Shown in pieces: positions 37,594 through 48,163 of a DNA stretch of 64,000 nucleotides. A program made the translations under genes and the position numbers. The DNA is from Acidobacteriota bacterium (GTDB lineage Bacteria > Acidobacteriota > Terriglobia > Terriglobales > Acidobacteriaceae), in NCBI GenBank assembly GCA_021846985.1, contig JAJZVX010000005.1:121578-185577 (forward strand). The letters are read 5' to 3'. The notes below the pieces were generated by a model. It worked only from the letters and a program-made list of their open reading frames with translations, ran no database searches and was not told where the DNA came from. Position 1 is the first letter of the stretch. Every line of letters starts with the position of its first letter.

Positions 37594-39087
37594 TTATGCT
37601 GTCACTTCGGGCGCCTGATGCCTCGTTCCCAGCCATGCATACAGCGCCACAGCGATGTAGCAAACCATGGGAACCAGATAAGCCACCTGTAATCCGCCCC
37701 GGTGAATCGACAGAAAACCCATCAGCTTGGTGATGAGGGCACCGCCCAGCAACGACAAGATAAGGATGGATCCTGCCGTCTTGGTCTGGTCGCCCATGCC
37801 CTTGATGGCCAGCGCAAAGATGGTGGGAAACATAATCGACATGAACAGGCTGGTCACCAACAAGCAGCACACGCCCAACCAGCCGGGATGTAGCACCGCA
37901 ACCATGCACAGCGCAATGTTCACCACGGCATAAAGCAGCAGCATGGAACGCGCGTGGAAGTGCTTCATCAGCCAAGCCGAGCTGAAGCGCCCCACGGCAA
38001 ACGCCGCCAGAGTGCTGGTAAGCATGTACCCTGCGGGCTTCTCACCCAGGCCGGTGGAGAACTTGACATAAGGAATGAAGTAGCTCCACGTCCCGATCTG
38101 AGCGCCCACATAAAGAAACTGGACAAAGACGGCGAAGGCGAAGGTCCAACTGAGCAGGCGGCCATGGGCAACCGGCGCGGCTGCATGGTGGCGCGGGTGC
38201 TCGCCGCCCAGGACGGGAAACTTCGTCAGGGCGATCATGACGGCCCACAGCAGGGCAACCGAGCCAAGCAGCATGTAGGGGTCCACCACGCGCAGGGTCT
38301 CGGAGTGCAGATAAGCCTGATAGGTCCCCGCTGCCTTCATGGCCTGCACCTGGCTGGCGCTCAACTCCACGCCCGAGAAGATGAAGACCGTGCCAATGAG
38401 TCCAGCGGTGATGTCGCCCAGCGGGTTGAAGGCCTGCGAAAGGTTCAACCGGCGCTCGCTCGAACCCGGATCACCCATCTCGGCAATGAAGGGGTTCGAC
38501 CCGGTCTCAAGAAACGAAAGTCCGCTGGCGATGACAAATTGCGCCACCAGGAAGAAGGTGAATTGGCCTGCGCGGGCGGCCGGATAAAACATCCAGCATC
38601 CGGTTCCAAGCAGGATGAGGCCCGTGATCAAACCCGTCTTGTAACCGAAGCGCCGCATCAGCATACCGGCCGGAATGGCCAGCCCCGCATAGGCGACATA
38701 AAACCAGAACTGCAGATCGGCTGCGCCCGAACGGTTGATATTGAACGACTTCATGAATTGCAGAATGAGAATGTCGTTCAAGTTGTTGGGAATGGCCCAC
38801 AAAAAGAAGAGCGGGGTCACCATGAGGAATGGAACCAAGCGGCCGCGGGGAATCAAAGGAGCTTCGATGTTCTCTTCTTCCTGATGCGGTGTCTTGAATT
38901 CAACGGTTCCTGCCGGGTTGGTCACTGCCGGTTCATCCTCTCTGGAAACTTGATCGGCGTCATGCGCACTTCCACCCTCTATCAATGCCGGGGGCCTTGA
39001 GATTGCGCGGATAGACGAAAGCTTGCCCCAGCCTTTGTATCGAACCGGTGGCAAGACTGGCAAATCAAAGAGCCGCAGCCGCTTCAC
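37594..39087 (-). CDS. FHS-family sugar:proton symporter (FucP-like MFS)
   Basis: The inner membrane permease has about 12 helices. LVPFLMVTPLFFLWAIPNNLNDILI at the first helix, FLETGSNPFIAEMG and LNLSQAFNPLGDITAGLIG are hallmarks of the fucose/galactose/glucose symporter group. The open frame gives 497 residues, but the first ~75 lack the family pattern and no good ribosome site supports the 39087 start, so the real start may lie closer to 38860-38950. It follows uxaC after a 241-nt spacer in which nothing else was seen. Confidence 0.88.
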   Translation of the reverse strand: MKRLRLFDLPVLPPVRYKGWGKLSSIRAISRPPALIEGGSAHDADQVSREDEPAVTNPAGTVEFKTPHQEEENIEAPLIPRGRLVPFLMVTPLFFLWAIPNNLNDILILQFMKSFNINRSGAADLQFWFYVAYAGLAIPAGMLMRRFGYKTGLITGLILLGTGCWMFYPAARAGQFTFFLVAQFVIASGLSFLETGSNPFIAEMGDPGSSERRLNLSQAFNPLGDITAGLIGTVFIFSGVELSASQVQAMKAAGTYQAYLHSETLRVVDPYMLLGSVALLWAVMIALTKFPVLGGEHPRHHAAAPVAHGRLLSWTFAFAVFVQFLYVGAQIGTWSYFIPYVKFSTGLGEKPAGYMLTSTLAAFAVGRFSSAWLMKHFHARSMLLLYAVVNIALCMVAVLHPGWLGVCCLLVTSLFMSIMFPTIFALAIKGMGDQTKTAGSILILSLLGGALITKLMGFLSIHRGGLQVAYLVPMVCYIAVALYAWLGTRHQAPEVTA

Positions 39088-39162
39088 AGAATGGAATTTC
39101 TTTCGAGAAAGCCACTTCCAACATGGAGCAGGATGGATGGATGAGACGATGCCGCACCCTTA

Positions 39163-42057
39163 CTAGAGCACCCGCGCGAGGAATTTGCCGGTCTGTGAGT
39201 GGAGATTTCCGGCAATCTCCTCCGGCGGGCCCTCGGCCACAATTTGTCCTCCTCCCTCACCGCCTTCCGGCCCGAGATCGATCACCCAGTCGGCGCACTT
39301 GATTACGTCCAGGTTGTGTTCGACGACGATCAGCGATCCACCGCCATCGATGAGTTTGCGAAAAGCGGCAAGGAGTTTCGAAACGTCGTCGAAGTGGAGG
39401 CCGGTGGTCGGCTCGTCCAGAATGTAAAGAACTCGGCTGGATTGCGAGGGCCGGGCATTGGCATTGGCCGCGCGCGACTGCGCCAAGTGGGCTGCCAGCT
39501 TCACGCGCTGGGCCTCGCCCCCTGACAGTGTTGTGGCCGACTGCCCCAGCCTCAGGTAGCCCAGCCCGATCTCGTCCAACACAGCCAGTTTCTCGAGTAG
39601 CCGCGTTTGTCCGGCAAAGAAGTGCAGTGCTTCCTTGACTGTCATCTGCAGCACTTCGTGAATATTCTTGCCCTTGTACTGCACCTCAAGAATGCGCTGC
39701 TGATAACGCGTGCCATTGCAGTCCTCGCAAGGCAACTCGACATCGGCGAGAAACTGCATCTCAACCGTAACGGTCCCTTCGCCCTCGCAGGTATTACAGC
39801 GGCCACCCGGCACATTGAAGGAAAAGTGGCCCGGAGTGAGCGACATGCGCTTGGCCTCCGGCTGCGCGGCAAAGATCTCACGGATCAGGTCGAAACCCTT
39901 GATGTAGGTGATGGGATTGGAGCGTGGCGTGCGGCCAATGGGCGTCTGATCCACGAGAATCACATCATTCAGCCGCTCCGCGCCCGACAACGAAACGAAA
40001 GAATCCGATGGATCAGCGTCCTCGCTCTGGCCCAGCGCGCGCGCTACGGCCCGATACAGCACCTGGTGCACCAGGGTGGATTTGCCCGATCCGGAGACGC
40101 CGGTAATGGCGACCAGAAGACCCAGAGGAATCTCCACGTCAAGGCAGCGCAGGTTGTTGGCGCGGGCGCCGCGCAACACCAGCTTTTCCCTGCCCGGCGC
40201 GCGCCGCCGGCTGGGCACCGGGATAGAAATCTGGCCGGAAAGATACCGGCCCGTGAGCGACTGGGGATTGGCTTCGATCTCGGCCACCAGTCCTTCGGCC
40301 AGCAATTTGCCTCCGAACTCACCGGCTCCGGGGCCAAGGTCGAGCAGGTGATCGGCAGCGCGCAGCACATCGGCATCGTGCTCCACAACGATGATTGTGT
40401 TGCCCAGGTCACGCATCTCCTGGAGGATGTGGATCAGGCGCTCGGTGTCGCGGGTGTGCAGGCCGATGGAGGGCTCGTCGAGCACATAGAGAGCGCCCAC
40501 CAGCCGCGATCCTAGCGAGGCGGCCAGTTGGATGCGCTGCGCTTCGCCGCCGGACAGTGTCGAGGCCAGCCGGTCGAGCGTCAGGTATTCCAGCCCGACC
40601 GCATTCAGAAACTTGAGCCGCTGACGCACCTCCAGCAGAACCGGTCCCGCAATCTCTTCCTGCATCGGCGTCAGTTCGAGCCTGTCGAAGAACTCCCCCG
40701 CCTGAACAATAGTCAGGGCGCTGGCCTGGCAGATGTTCAGGCCGTTCAGGCGCACACTGCGGGCTTCGGCGCGCAGGCGCTGCCCGCGGCACTCCGGGCA
40801 CTCCGCATAACCGCGGTACTTGCTCAACATGACCCGCACATGGAGTTTGTACTTTTTCCGTTCCATCTGCGCAAAAAAGCCATATACGCCCGCAAAATTC
40901 CCTTTGCCGTGCAGCACAGTCTGCCGCGCGGATTCGGGCAGGTCGCGCCAGGGAACATTCATGGAGACACTCAGTTCGGCCGACTGGCGGCGCAGCTCGG
41001 TGTACCAGGACCGGTATTTCGGCCGGTTCCACGGGTCGATGGCACCATCGGCCAGCGTCAGGCCCTTGTCGGGAATCACGAGGTTCAGATCAAAATCCAC
41101 CGTATTGCCAAAGCCCTGGCATCGCGGACAAGCCCCAAATGGATTGTTGAAACTGAAGAGGCGGGGCTCGGGCTCCCTGCCCGGCCGGTGGCAGTTGCGG
41201 CACTCGAAGCTCGCAGAGAAGCGATGCCTTGGCCGCTCGTCCGTCTCCTCCCGCGAAACCTCTTCGAAGATGACTTCGCCCGATTCCCGGTAGGCTATCT
41301 CCACGGCGTCAACGATGCGGGAGCGGCTCTCCGCATTCACCACGATGCGGTCGAGAAGAACAAAGACCGGCAGCGTGAAGTCCAGGTCGAGAAGCGACTC
41401 GGGCGTCGAAAACTCGAAGATGCTTCCACGCTGATAGAGGCGGTTGAACCCTGCCGCGCGCAGTTCAACCAGCCTTGCCTTGAGCGCCTCGGTCAACGGG
41501 GACTCGGGCTCCGCCCTGTCCGGAGTCTTCGCGGCCGTCCGGGTGCGCCTTGCCGGCTTAGCCTGTGCAGGCGCGGGCGGCGGCTCATGGCGAACCGGAA
41601 AAAGCACATTCAGGCGAACGCCCTCGCTCAGCGCCTGCACCGCTTCTGCCACCTCATCGATGGAGTCGCGCTTTACCAGACCGTCGCAATGGATGCAGTG
41701 CACCGTTCCGCAGCGCGCGTAGAGCAGCCGCAAGTAGTCGTAGATCTCCGTGGCGGTGGCCACGGTGGAGCGGGGATTGCGGGTGGTGTTCTTCTGCTTG
41801 ATGGCGATGGCAGGCGCCAGCCCGTCAATCAGGTCCACGTCAGGCTTTTCCATGCGCTCCAGGAACTGACGCGCGTATGCCGAAAGAGATTCGACGTAGC
41901 GCCGCTGGCCCTCGGCATAGATGGTATCGAAGGCGAGTGTACTCTTGCCCGATCCTGAGACGCCGCTGACCACGGTTAGCTTGCCGTGCGGAATCTCGCA
42001 AGAGATGTTCTTCAGATTGTGGGTCCGCGCTCCGCGGATAACGATGAAGTCATTCAA
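39163..42057 (-). CDS. uvrA: Excinuclease ABC subunit UvrA
   Basis: UvrA is the damage-sensing ATPase of nucleotide excision repair. The 964 residues hold two ABC ATPase units: Walker [21 protein letters not shown] and a second [13 protein letters not shown], with two LSGGEAQR signatures. Zinc-binding Cys sets are CRNCHRP with CPRC and CNTCEGEG with [19 protein letters not shown] is the usual N-terminus. The start is TTG 42057 without a strong ribosome site. A short Pro/Arg/Thr-rich insert (about residues 165-190) lies in the UvrB-binding region. Confidence 0.97.
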   Translation of the reverse strand: MNDFIVIRGARTHNLKNISCEIPHGKLTVVSGVSGSGKSTLAFDTIYAEGQRRYVESLSAYARQFLERMEKPDVDLIDGLAPAIAIKQKNTTRNPRSTVATATEIYDYLRLLYARCGTVHCIHCDGLVKRDSIDEVAEAVQALSEGVRLNVLFPVRHEPPPAPAQAKPARRTRTAAKTPDRAEPESPLTEALKARLVELRAAGFNRLYQRGSIFEFSTPESLLDLDFTLPVFVLLDRIVVNAESRSRIVDAVEIAYRESGEVIFEEVSREETDERPRHRFSASFECRNCHRPGREPEPRLFSFNNPFGACPRCQGFGNTVDFDLNLVIPDKGLTLADGAIDPWNRPKYRSWYTELRRQSAELSVSMNVPWRDLPESARQTVLHGKGNFAGVYGFFAQMERKKYKLHVRVMLSKYRGYAECPECRGQRLRAEARSVRLNGLNICQASALTIVQAGEFFDRLELTPMQEEIAGPVLLEVRQRLKFLNAVGLEYLTLDRLASTLSGGEAQRIQLAASLGSRLVGALYVLDEPSIGLHTRDTERLIHILQEMRDLGNTIIVVEHDADVLRAADHLLDLGPGAGEFGGKLLAEGLVAEIEANPQSLTGRYLSGQISIPVPSRRRAPGREKLVLRGARANNLRCLDVEIPLGLLVAITGVSGSGKSTLVHQVLYRAVARALGQSEDADPSDSFVSLSGAERLNDVILVDQTPIGRTPRSNPITYIKGFDLIREIFAAQPEAKRMSLTPGHFSFNVPGGRCNTCEGEGTVTVEMQFLADVELPCEDCNGTRYQQRILEVQYKGKNIHEVLQMTVKEALHFFAGQTRLLEKLAVLDEIGLGYLRLGQSATTLSGGEAQRVKLAAHLAQSRAANANARPSQSSRVLYILDEPTTGLHFDDVSKLLAAFRKLIDGGGSLIVVEHNLDVIKCADWVIDLGPEGGEGGGQIVAEGPPEEIAGNLHSQTGKFLARVL

Positions 42058-42245
42058 AGGGAAGGCACCGGTAAAAAACTTCCGGCAGCTACCCTGTGAA
42101 CCATACAGACATCAGGGCACAACCGGCCATTTTCATTATAGGCGGGGGCCATTGCTCAGAAGTCTCGCCGCGCAGACCGTGCTCTCCTCAGGACAGATCG
42201 TGATGCGAGCCTGCCGCGACCAGTAAACTAGGAACGAGGTGCATT

Positions 42246-43553
42246 GTGATTCGTGTTGCAGTGATCGCCGTGCTGCTGAGTGCGGTGGCTGGTGTTTGCC
42301 AGAAGCCGGAGCAGGTGGCGCCGACCCCGAGCCCGATGACCAGCGCCGTCCAGGAGGAGCCCTCCGAAGCGGTTCTCGATGCGGAGGCGGCCATCGGCAA
42401 ATCCGACTGGAAAGATGCGGAGGCAAAGCTGGCCCCCTGGCTGGCGGCTCATCCTGTCGATGCCCGGGCACTCTTCGACGCGGGATTCGTGGCAGACGTG
42501 CAGAATCGCCTTGACGATGCGGTCAACCTGTACAAGCGGGCGACAAAAGCCAATCCGCAGTCAATGGAATCGCACCTCTTGCTTGGCCTGCTTCTTGCGC
42601 GCCAGGGAAAGTTCGCCGAAGCACGGCCCGAACTGGCACAGGCCACCGTGCTGGACCCAACTCAAGGCGATCCATCCTTGAAGGCCCGCGCATGGCGGGC
42701 ACTGGCCCGCATTGACGAACCGTCCGATCCGGCGACCGCCTCGAGCGATCTTCTTGAAGCTTTGAAGCTCTCTCCGGAAACCCCCGCAGATACGCTGATG
42801 GCCGCCAATCTGGCCGATGCGGTGGGCCAGTACGATGCCGCGGAAACTGCCTACCGCCGGGTATTGGCAGAGGAGCCCCAGTCGCCCCGAGCCAGCTCCG
42901 GTCTGGCCCACGTTCTGATTGTCCGCAAGCAGTACCCCGAGGCGGAATCGCTGTTGCGAAAGGCGCTGCAAACATCTCCCGGTGATCCGGCAATGACCGC
43001 GCAACTGGCCGGCGTTCTGGCCGCGGAAGGCAAGCCCGAGGCTCTTGCGATGCTGCAAAAACTGCACCAGCAGCATCCGGATACACCCGCGATTACCCGC
43101 ATGCTGGCCGAAATGCTCTCCGAATCCGGGGACTTTGCGGGCTCCGACACGCTATGCGTCGAAGCGCTGAAGAGCAGTCCTGCTGATGTCGATCTTTTGA
43201 TGGAGCACGGCGAAAACCTTATCCAGATGGCCAGGTACTCTGAAGCATATGAAGCTTTTGACAAGGCCTGCCAGGTGGACGCGACCAACGGGGAGGCATG
43301 GAGCGGATTAGCCTTTGCCGCCGAGCGCATCAACCGGCCCTCCGTCGCATTACATGCGCTCACCATGCGGTCAAAATACCTTCCTGAAGTACCTTCGACC
43401 TATTTCCTGTGGGCATCGGCTTACGACAGGCTCCATCAAAAAGCGGATGCCGCGGCCTATTATCGCCACTTCCTGAATGCCGCCGGGGGGAAGTTTCCGG
43501 CTCAGGAAGAAGAAGCGCGCCAACGCCTCAGGCTGCTCGAAGGCAAGAAATGA
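42246..43553 (+). CDS. Exported tetratricopeptide-repeat protein
   Basis: The 435-residue protein begins with a signal peptide (IRVAVIAVLLSAVAGVC). The Cys at about 18 could be a lipid-attachment site. At least nine TPR-like helix pairs follow (WKDAEAKLAPWLAAHPVDARALFDAGF, YDAAETAYRRVLAEEPQSPRASSGLA and on), so it should be a protein-binding scaffold. The start is GTG 42246 with GAGGTG upstream. It stands alone; the 235-nt spacer to the next gene shows no clear site. Confidence 0.87.
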   Translation: MIRVAVIAVLLSAVAGVCQKPEQVAPTPSPMTSAVQEEPSEAVLDAEAAIGKSDWKDAEAKLAPWLAAHPVDARALFDAGFVADVQNRLDDAVNLYKRATKANPQSMESHLLLGLLLARQGKFAEARPELAQATVLDPTQGDPSLKARAWRALARIDEPSDPATASSDLLEALKLSPETPADTLMAANLADAVGQYDAAETAYRRVLAEEPQSPRASSGLAHVLIVRKQYPEAESLLRKALQTSPGDPAMTAQLAGVLAAEGKPEALAMLQKLHQQHPDTPAITRMLAEMLSESGDFAGSDTLCVEALKSSPADVDLLMEHGENLIQMARYSEAYEAFDKACQVDATNGEAWSGLAFAAERINRPSVALHALTMRSKYLPEVPSTYFLWASAYDRLHQKADAAAYYRHFLNAAGGKFPAQEEEARQRLRLLEGKK

Positions 43554-43788
43554 GGCACGACAAGCAGCGGTAACGCACCGGTTGATTTTTCCGTGCTCTC
43601 CATGCTGAAACACGTACCAGATGCGCATGTGAAATTGCCGTAAAAGGAGGCGATTGAGAACGCCGGCGATCATGCCGCCTCCAATGCCTGTCCGCCAAAC
43701 AGATTGACTTCTTCCGGGAAAGCTCGACAAGAGCATGGCTGGAAGCGGCAGTACCTGCATGAAGAGCCGGGAGCGATAAGCTAAGAAA

Positions 43789-44475
43789 GTGTCTACCGAT
43801 ATCGTTTCCATTTTCCAGGAGGAATACAGGGCTCTGCGCCCCAGAGCGACGATGCCTCCCATCCAGGTTCAGTTTCGCCGGTTCACATCGCTGAATACGA
43901 CAATCCGGCTTCGAGATGGGCAGATCTCCGCCCGCTTATCCGATATGCTGGAGGGCGCGCCGGAGAAGGTGCTCCACGCTATTGCCCACATTCTGCTGGC
44001 CAAACTCTACAAGAAGGAGATCGATTCCCGGGAGAACCTGCGCTATAAACGGTTCGCCTCCAGCACAGCGGTAACCCGAGAAATCGAGCGAATCCGGGCG
44101 GCGCGCGGCAACAAGCGCTTCGTTGGCCCAGCGGGGCGGTACTACCACCTGGAAGAGGTCTTCGACACTCTGAACAGCCGATTCTTCGGCGGTCTGCTCG
44201 GGCGGCCTGCGCTCACGTGGAGCGAATGCCTGGCCAAGCGGTCGCTCGGCCATTATGACGCCGCGCATAATACCATCGTGGTGAGCCGGGTCTTCGATCG
44301 CCCGTCGAGTCCACGGTATGCGATCGAGTATCTGCTTTACCACGAAATGCTACATCTGAAGCACCCGGTCAGAATGAGGGGGCTTCGACGAAGCATTCAT
44401 CCGCCGGAGTTCAAGGCCGAGGAAGAGCTGTTCCCGCAACTAAAAGAAGCGCTGGCCTTTATCCGGCGGTTATAG
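43789..44475 (+). CDS. SprT-like/M48-type metallopeptidase domain protein
   Basis: The 228-residue cytoplasmic protein has the zinc motif YHEMLHLKHP (HExxH form) and, further on, HPPEFKAEEELFPQ, which fits the third-ligand region of SprT-like proteases. The preceding FDTLNSRFFGGLLGRPALTWS is the usual SprT core. SprT/Spartan proteins cut proteins attached to DNA in eukaryotes; the bacterial role is not settled. The start is GTG 43789 with no strong ribosome site. Confidence 0.82.
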   Translation: MSTDIVSIFQEEYRALRPRATMPPIQVQFRRFTSLNTTIRLRDGQISARLSDMLEGAPEKVLHAIAHILLAKLYKKEIDSRENLRYKRFASSTAVTREIERIRAARGNKRFVGPAGRYYHLEEVFDTLNSRFFGGLLGRPALTWSECLAKRSLGHYDAAHNTIVVSRVFDRPSSPRYAIEYLLYHEMLHLKHPVRMRGLRRSIHPPEFKAEEELFPQLKEALAFIRRL

Positions 44476-44653
44476 CAGCCTGCGATCAGAGTCGAAATCA
44501 GAGAAAAGCCATCCCGCAGCGGGTAAAGCCGCAACAGCGTTTGCGAGGTTTGCAGCACGGCTTGAGCAAAGCCGCGCCCTTTCAAGACGGGACTTTGACC
44601 GCAGGCTGATCGGGAAGGCAGGCCGCACGCAGACAGGCGCTAGGCACTGACTT

Positions 44654-45460
44654 CTAAACGGTCCTTTCTTCCAACCCAGCTTCGGGAGCGCGATGCGCGG
44701 AGCGAACGATGGCCCATCCGATGACGAGGAGGCCTCCAAGCACGCTTGCCGCGCTGGCCAACTGAGCGTTCGACAAGCCCCACAACACCCTTGGGTTGCG
44801 GCGGATGAACTCCACCAGAAAGCGGGCCAGTCCGGCCAGAAATAGGTACTGGCCTAGAATGAGACCGACAGGATGGGCCTTGCCTGCGCGCCGCCAGAGC
44901 CACCATCCAATCAGTAGCCCAGCCACCAATTCATAAAGTGGCGTGGGATAGACCTTGACGAAGACCGGCTCGATGCCATTGGGGAAGCTCATGCCCCAGG
45001 GATGAAATGTGAGCGAGAAGATGTGAACCGGCTTGATCTCGATGCCATAGCACCCATCACCGGAAAGAAAACAACCAATGCGGCCAATGCCATAGCCGAT
45101 TGCAGCCGCGGGAGCAGCCAGGTCCAGCGTCTTCAGAGCGCCTAACCGGGCCCGCCAGCCTTGAAAAACCAGCGCGGAAAGACCAAAAACAAGCCCGCCA
45201 AACCAGGCAAAGCCTGCCGAATCCCACAACACGCGCCAGCCCAGTTCGCGGAATTCCGCGGGGGTGTCAAGCACATGCCAGAGCTTTGCACCCGCGATGC
45301 CGACCACCACGGTGATGGCCACCACGCCAACCGCATCCACAGTGACAGAGGCGCGGCGAAAGCTGCGATCCATAACAAACGCCGCGGCCACCGCGGCAAA
45401 CCACAGCATGAGTCCAAAGGTAGGGACACTGAGACGCCAAATATGCAGATACGGCAACAT
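44654..45460 (-). CDS. lgt: Prolipoprotein diacylglyceryl transferase
   Basis: Lgt attaches diacylglycerol to the lipobox Cys of prolipoproteins in the inner membrane. The 268-residue protein has seven hydrophobic segments and the signature region IGRIGCFLSGDGCYG, with YPTPLYELVAGLLIGWWLW and RFLVEFIRRNPRV. The usual Gly-Arg-x-Gly-Asn-Phe motif is here GRIGCFLSGDGCYG, a variant seen in several phyla. ATG 45460 is chosen by alignment with the usual N-terminus; the frame stays open far upstream but is antisense to hpt. Confidence 0.92.
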   Translation of the reverse strand: MLPYLHIWRLSVPTFGLMLWFAAVAAAFVMDRSFRRASVTVDAVGVVAITVVVGIAGAKLWHVLDTPAEFRELGWRVLWDSAGFAWFGGLVFGLSALVFQGWRARLGALKTLDLAAPAAAIGYGIGRIGCFLSGDGCYGIEIKPVHIFSLTFHPWGMSFPNGIEPVFVKVYPTPLYELVAGLLIGWWLWRRAGKAHPVGLILGQYLFLAGLARFLVEFIRRNPRVLWGLSNAQLASAASVLGGLLVIGWAIVRSAHRAPEAGLEERTV

Positions 45461-45583
45461 ATGTTCTTGAGTATAGACGCGCGAAACAGCAGGAAAGGAG
45501 CCGAAGTGCGGTTTTCGTCCCTCCACCCGCAATTTACACAATGATCTTGACCCTCCGGTTGCCGTCGGGGCGATACTGGGGCT

Positions 45584-46129
45584 ATGGACACAGCGACCAC
45601 GCCTGGACTTGAGATCCTGTTCACACGGCAGCAGATTCATGAACGCGTTGCCGAGATGGGCGCCGAGATCATCCGCGACCTGGACGGCGAAAAGCTGGTC
45701 ATGGTGGGGGTTCTGAAAGGCGCGGCGCTCTTTTTGGCGGATCTGGCGCGGGCCATCAAAGCCGACGCAACCTTTGATTTTGTCGCCGTGTCCAGTTACG
45801 GCGCCGGACAGCGCTCCTCCGGGGCAGTCAGGCTGATCAAAGATCTGGACGAGCCCATCGAAGGCAAAAACGTGCTGATTGTCGAAGACATCCTCGATAC
45901 CGGCCTGACGCTGGCTTATCTGCGGAAGCTGCTCCTGCAACAGCGGCCGAAGACCCTGCGTATTGCCACCCTGCTGGATAAGCCTTCCCGCCGGATCGAG
46001 AAAATTGACGCCGACTACATCGGATTTTCGATACCGAATCTGTTTGTGATTGGATACGGCATGGATTATGCCGAGCACTACCGGAATCTGCCCGACATCT
46101 GCCTTTTGACACCCGAGCATCCAGAGTAG
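45584..46129 (+). CDS. hpt: Hypoxanthine phosphoribosyltransferase
   Basis: Hpt recycles hypoxanthine and guanine to IMP and GMP with PRPP. The 181-residue protein has the family layout: [19 protein letters not shown], the flexible-loop [15 protein letters not shown], the PRPP loop [14 protein letters not shown] and a C-terminal [19 protein letters not shown]. It is divergent from lgt and ends in a strong terminator. Confidence 0.96.
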   Translation: MDTATTPGLEILFTRQQIHERVAEMGAEIIRDLDGEKLVMVGVLKGAALFLADLARAIKADATFDFVAVSSYGAGQRSSGAVRLIKDLDEPIEGKNVLIVEDILDTGLTLAYLRKLLLQQRPKTLRIATLLDKPSRRIEKIDADYIGFSIPNLFVIGYGMDYAEHYRNLPDICLLTPEHPE

Positions 46130-46146
46130 GCAAGGCAGAATCCCTG

Positions 46147-46179
46147 CCCGCGGGAATTTTCTTGCTTCCCGCGGGGTTT
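46147..46179 (+). terminator. Intrinsic terminator of hpt
   Basis: A perfect 10-bp stem (46147-46156 and 46166-46175) has a 9-nt loop and is followed by GTTT. It lies 17 nt after the hpt stop and 32 nt before ispG. Confidence 0.75.
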
Positions 46180-46211
46180 CCGGCACGGACGCGTGCAGGT
46201 ACACTGAGGGC

Positions 46212-47462
46212 ATGGCGGAGATCAAGCGCAGGAAAACGAGCACAGTCCAGATCGGACAGGTTCGCGCCGGATGGGAAGTCCCGGTTGTCGTGCAGTCCAT
46301 GACCAACACGGATACAGCAGATGTGCCCGCAACCATCGACCAGGTTGAAGCGCTGGCTCTGGCGGGCTCAGAGATCGTCCGTGTCACCGTCAACAACGAG
46401 GACGCTGCGGCCGCCGTTCCCCGTATTACCGAGGGGCTGGAAAAGCGGGGCATCCGCATCCCAATTGTGGGAGATTTCCACTACAACGGCCACTTGCTGC
46501 TCAAAAAGTTTCCGGAGGCGGCACGGGCGCTCGCCAAATACAGGATTAATCCCGGCAACGTGTCGATAGGGCGGAAAGACGATGACAACTTCCGCACCAT
46601 GGTGGAGTGCGCCGTCGAGAATCAGAAGCCGGTACGGATTGGCGTAAACTGGGGCTCGCTCGACCAGCAGTTGCTGACTCGGATGATGGACGAAAACAGC
46701 CGCCGGCCGCAGCCTGCGCCCGCACGCGAAGTGATGCTGGAGGCCATGGTGGTAAGCGCGCTGGACTCTGCCGCCGCAGCCGGGCGCTACGGCCTGCGGC
46801 CGGATCAGATCATTCTTTCCGCCAAGGTAAGCGGCGTCCGCGATCTGATTGACGTGTACACGCGGCTGGCGGAACGCTGCGAATATGCCTTGCATCTGGG
46901 CCTGACTGAAGCGGGCATGGGCGCGAAGGGACTGATCGCATCGACGGCAGCGCTGGCGCCGCTGCTGCTGGCCGGGATTGGCGACACCATCCGCGTGAGT
47001 CTGACGCCGAAGCCCGGCGGGGACCGGACCGAGGAGGTTCTGGCAGCGCAACAGATTCTTCAGTCCCTGGGCCTGCGTAGCTTCATGCCGCAGGTGACCA
47101 GTTGCCCCGGCTGCGGGCGGACGACGAGCACTTACTTCCAAGAGTTGGCCGAGCAGATCCAGACCTACCTGCGCAACTCCATGCCGCAGTGGCGGAAGAA
47201 GTACCCGGGCGTTGAGCAGCTCAAGCTGGCGGTGATGGGATGCGTCGTAAACGGACCGGGCGAGTCGAAGCACGCCAACCTGGGCATCAGCCTTCCCGGC
47301 ACGTTCGAAGAACCCAAGGCGCCTGTTTATGTGGATGGCAAGCTCTACACCACGCTTCGCGGGGATTCCATCGTGGCTGAGTTCAAGCAGATACTGGACC
47401 ACTACGTGGAGACCCACTACAACCAGGACTCCACCGCCCAGGAACCGGCAGTGGCCCGATAG
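46212..47462 (+). CDS. ispG: 4-hydroxy-3-methylbut-2-enyl diphosphate synthase IspG
   Basis: IspG makes HMBPP, the next-to-last intermediate of the MEP isoprenoid pathway, with a 4Fe-4S cluster. The 416 residues have the TIM-barrel start [39 protein letters not shown], and cluster Cys in [16 protein letters not shown] and [13 protein letters not shown]. It supplies precursor for the hopanoid genes downstream in this window, though it is not in the same operon. Confidence 0.97.
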   Translation: MAEIKRRKTSTVQIGQVRAGWEVPVVVQSMTNTDTADVPATIDQVEALALAGSEIVRVTVNNEDAAAAVPRITEGLEKRGIRIPIVGDFHYNGHLLLKKFPEAARALAKYRINPGNVSIGRKDDDNFRTMVECAVENQKPVRIGVNWGSLDQQLLTRMMDENSRRPQPAPAREVMLEAMVVSALDSAAAAGRYGLRPDQIILSAKVSGVRDLIDVYTRLAERCEYALHLGLTEAGMGAKGLIASTAALAPLLLAGIGDTIRVSLTPKPGGDRTEEVLAAQQILQSLGLRSFMPQVTSCPGCGRTTSTYFQELAEQIQTYLRNSMPQWRKKYPGVEQLKLAVMGCVVNGPGESKHANLGISLPGTFEEPKAPVYVDGKLYTTLRGDSIVAEFKQILDHYVETHYNQDSTAQEPAVAR

Positions 47463-47613
47463 ATGCGCATCTTTGCCCTCTCGACAGACGCGCGCGCGCC
47501 GCTTTGTAGTCTGTTCAGGGAGCACCGGCCCGGGGGGTGGTGCGCTCCACCCGCCCAGTGCAGCCCCCTTCCCTGTTGTCCCCACAGGGCGTAAGCTCTC
47601 TTCAACACTGCCA

Positions 47614-48123
47614 ATGAAGTATTTTGTGCGCCAATTGGCGATTCTCATCGTTTTGTGGCCGGCATTGGCCGCTGCAAAATCACACAAACCCTGTGTCGCC
47701 CTGGATGAAGCCGCAAGACTGCTCAACCGGGATGTGTGCGTTGCGGCCCATGTCTATGACGTGGTGGAATTGGCCGACGGAACCCGCTATCTCGACGTAT
47801 GCGCTCCCAACACTCCTGATGAAAAGTGCCGCTTCACGATCATCAGCTTACAGGCAGATCGGAACATGGTTGGCGATCTGAACCAATACCGGGATAGGGA
47901 TATTCAGGTGCGGGGCATCGTACGCCCCATGCGCGGGCGCGCCAGCATCGTTTTAAGCCACGTCCGGCAGTTTCACGGAGGACCGGGAAGGTTCCAGCCG
48001 AATCCGAGACTCGCCGCACGGTCTGATGCCGGCCAGGCATATCCGCCCATCGGCGATCCCAACCTGCGCACGCACGGCGGCCGGCGCTCTTTCATGAATT
48101 CCCGCAGTCAATCGATCCGGTAG
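47614..48123 (+). CDS. Exported hypothetical protein with OB-like domain
   Basis: The 169-residue protein has a signal peptide (VRQLAILIVLWPALAAAKS). The middle (ACVAAHVYDVVELADGTRYLD-like strands, then RDRDIQVRGIVRPMRGRASIVLSHVRQF) resembles a small OB-fold. Three Cys are present in the mature part. The C-terminal 45 residues are polar and probably disordered. Function is unknown. The start is ATG 47614 without a clear ribosome site, 151 nt after ispG. Confidence 0.68.
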   Translation: MKYFVRQLAILIVLWPALAAAKSHKPCVALDEAARLLNRDVCVAAHVYDVVELADGTRYLDVCAPNTPDEKCRFTIISLQADRNMVGDLNQYRDRDIQVRGIVRPMRGRASIVLSHVRQFHGGPGRFQPNPRLAARSDAGQAYPPIGDPNLRTHGGRRSFMNSRSQSIR

Positions 48124-48163
48124 AAAAGGCCGCAAACACCTCGTGGCCCCATAAGAGTCAGGT

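Noticed and set aside
44654..46459. 601-codon minus-strand frame that includes lgt
   Set aside because: Everything above 45460 is antisense to hpt and ispG; only the 268-residue Lgt part has domain content.
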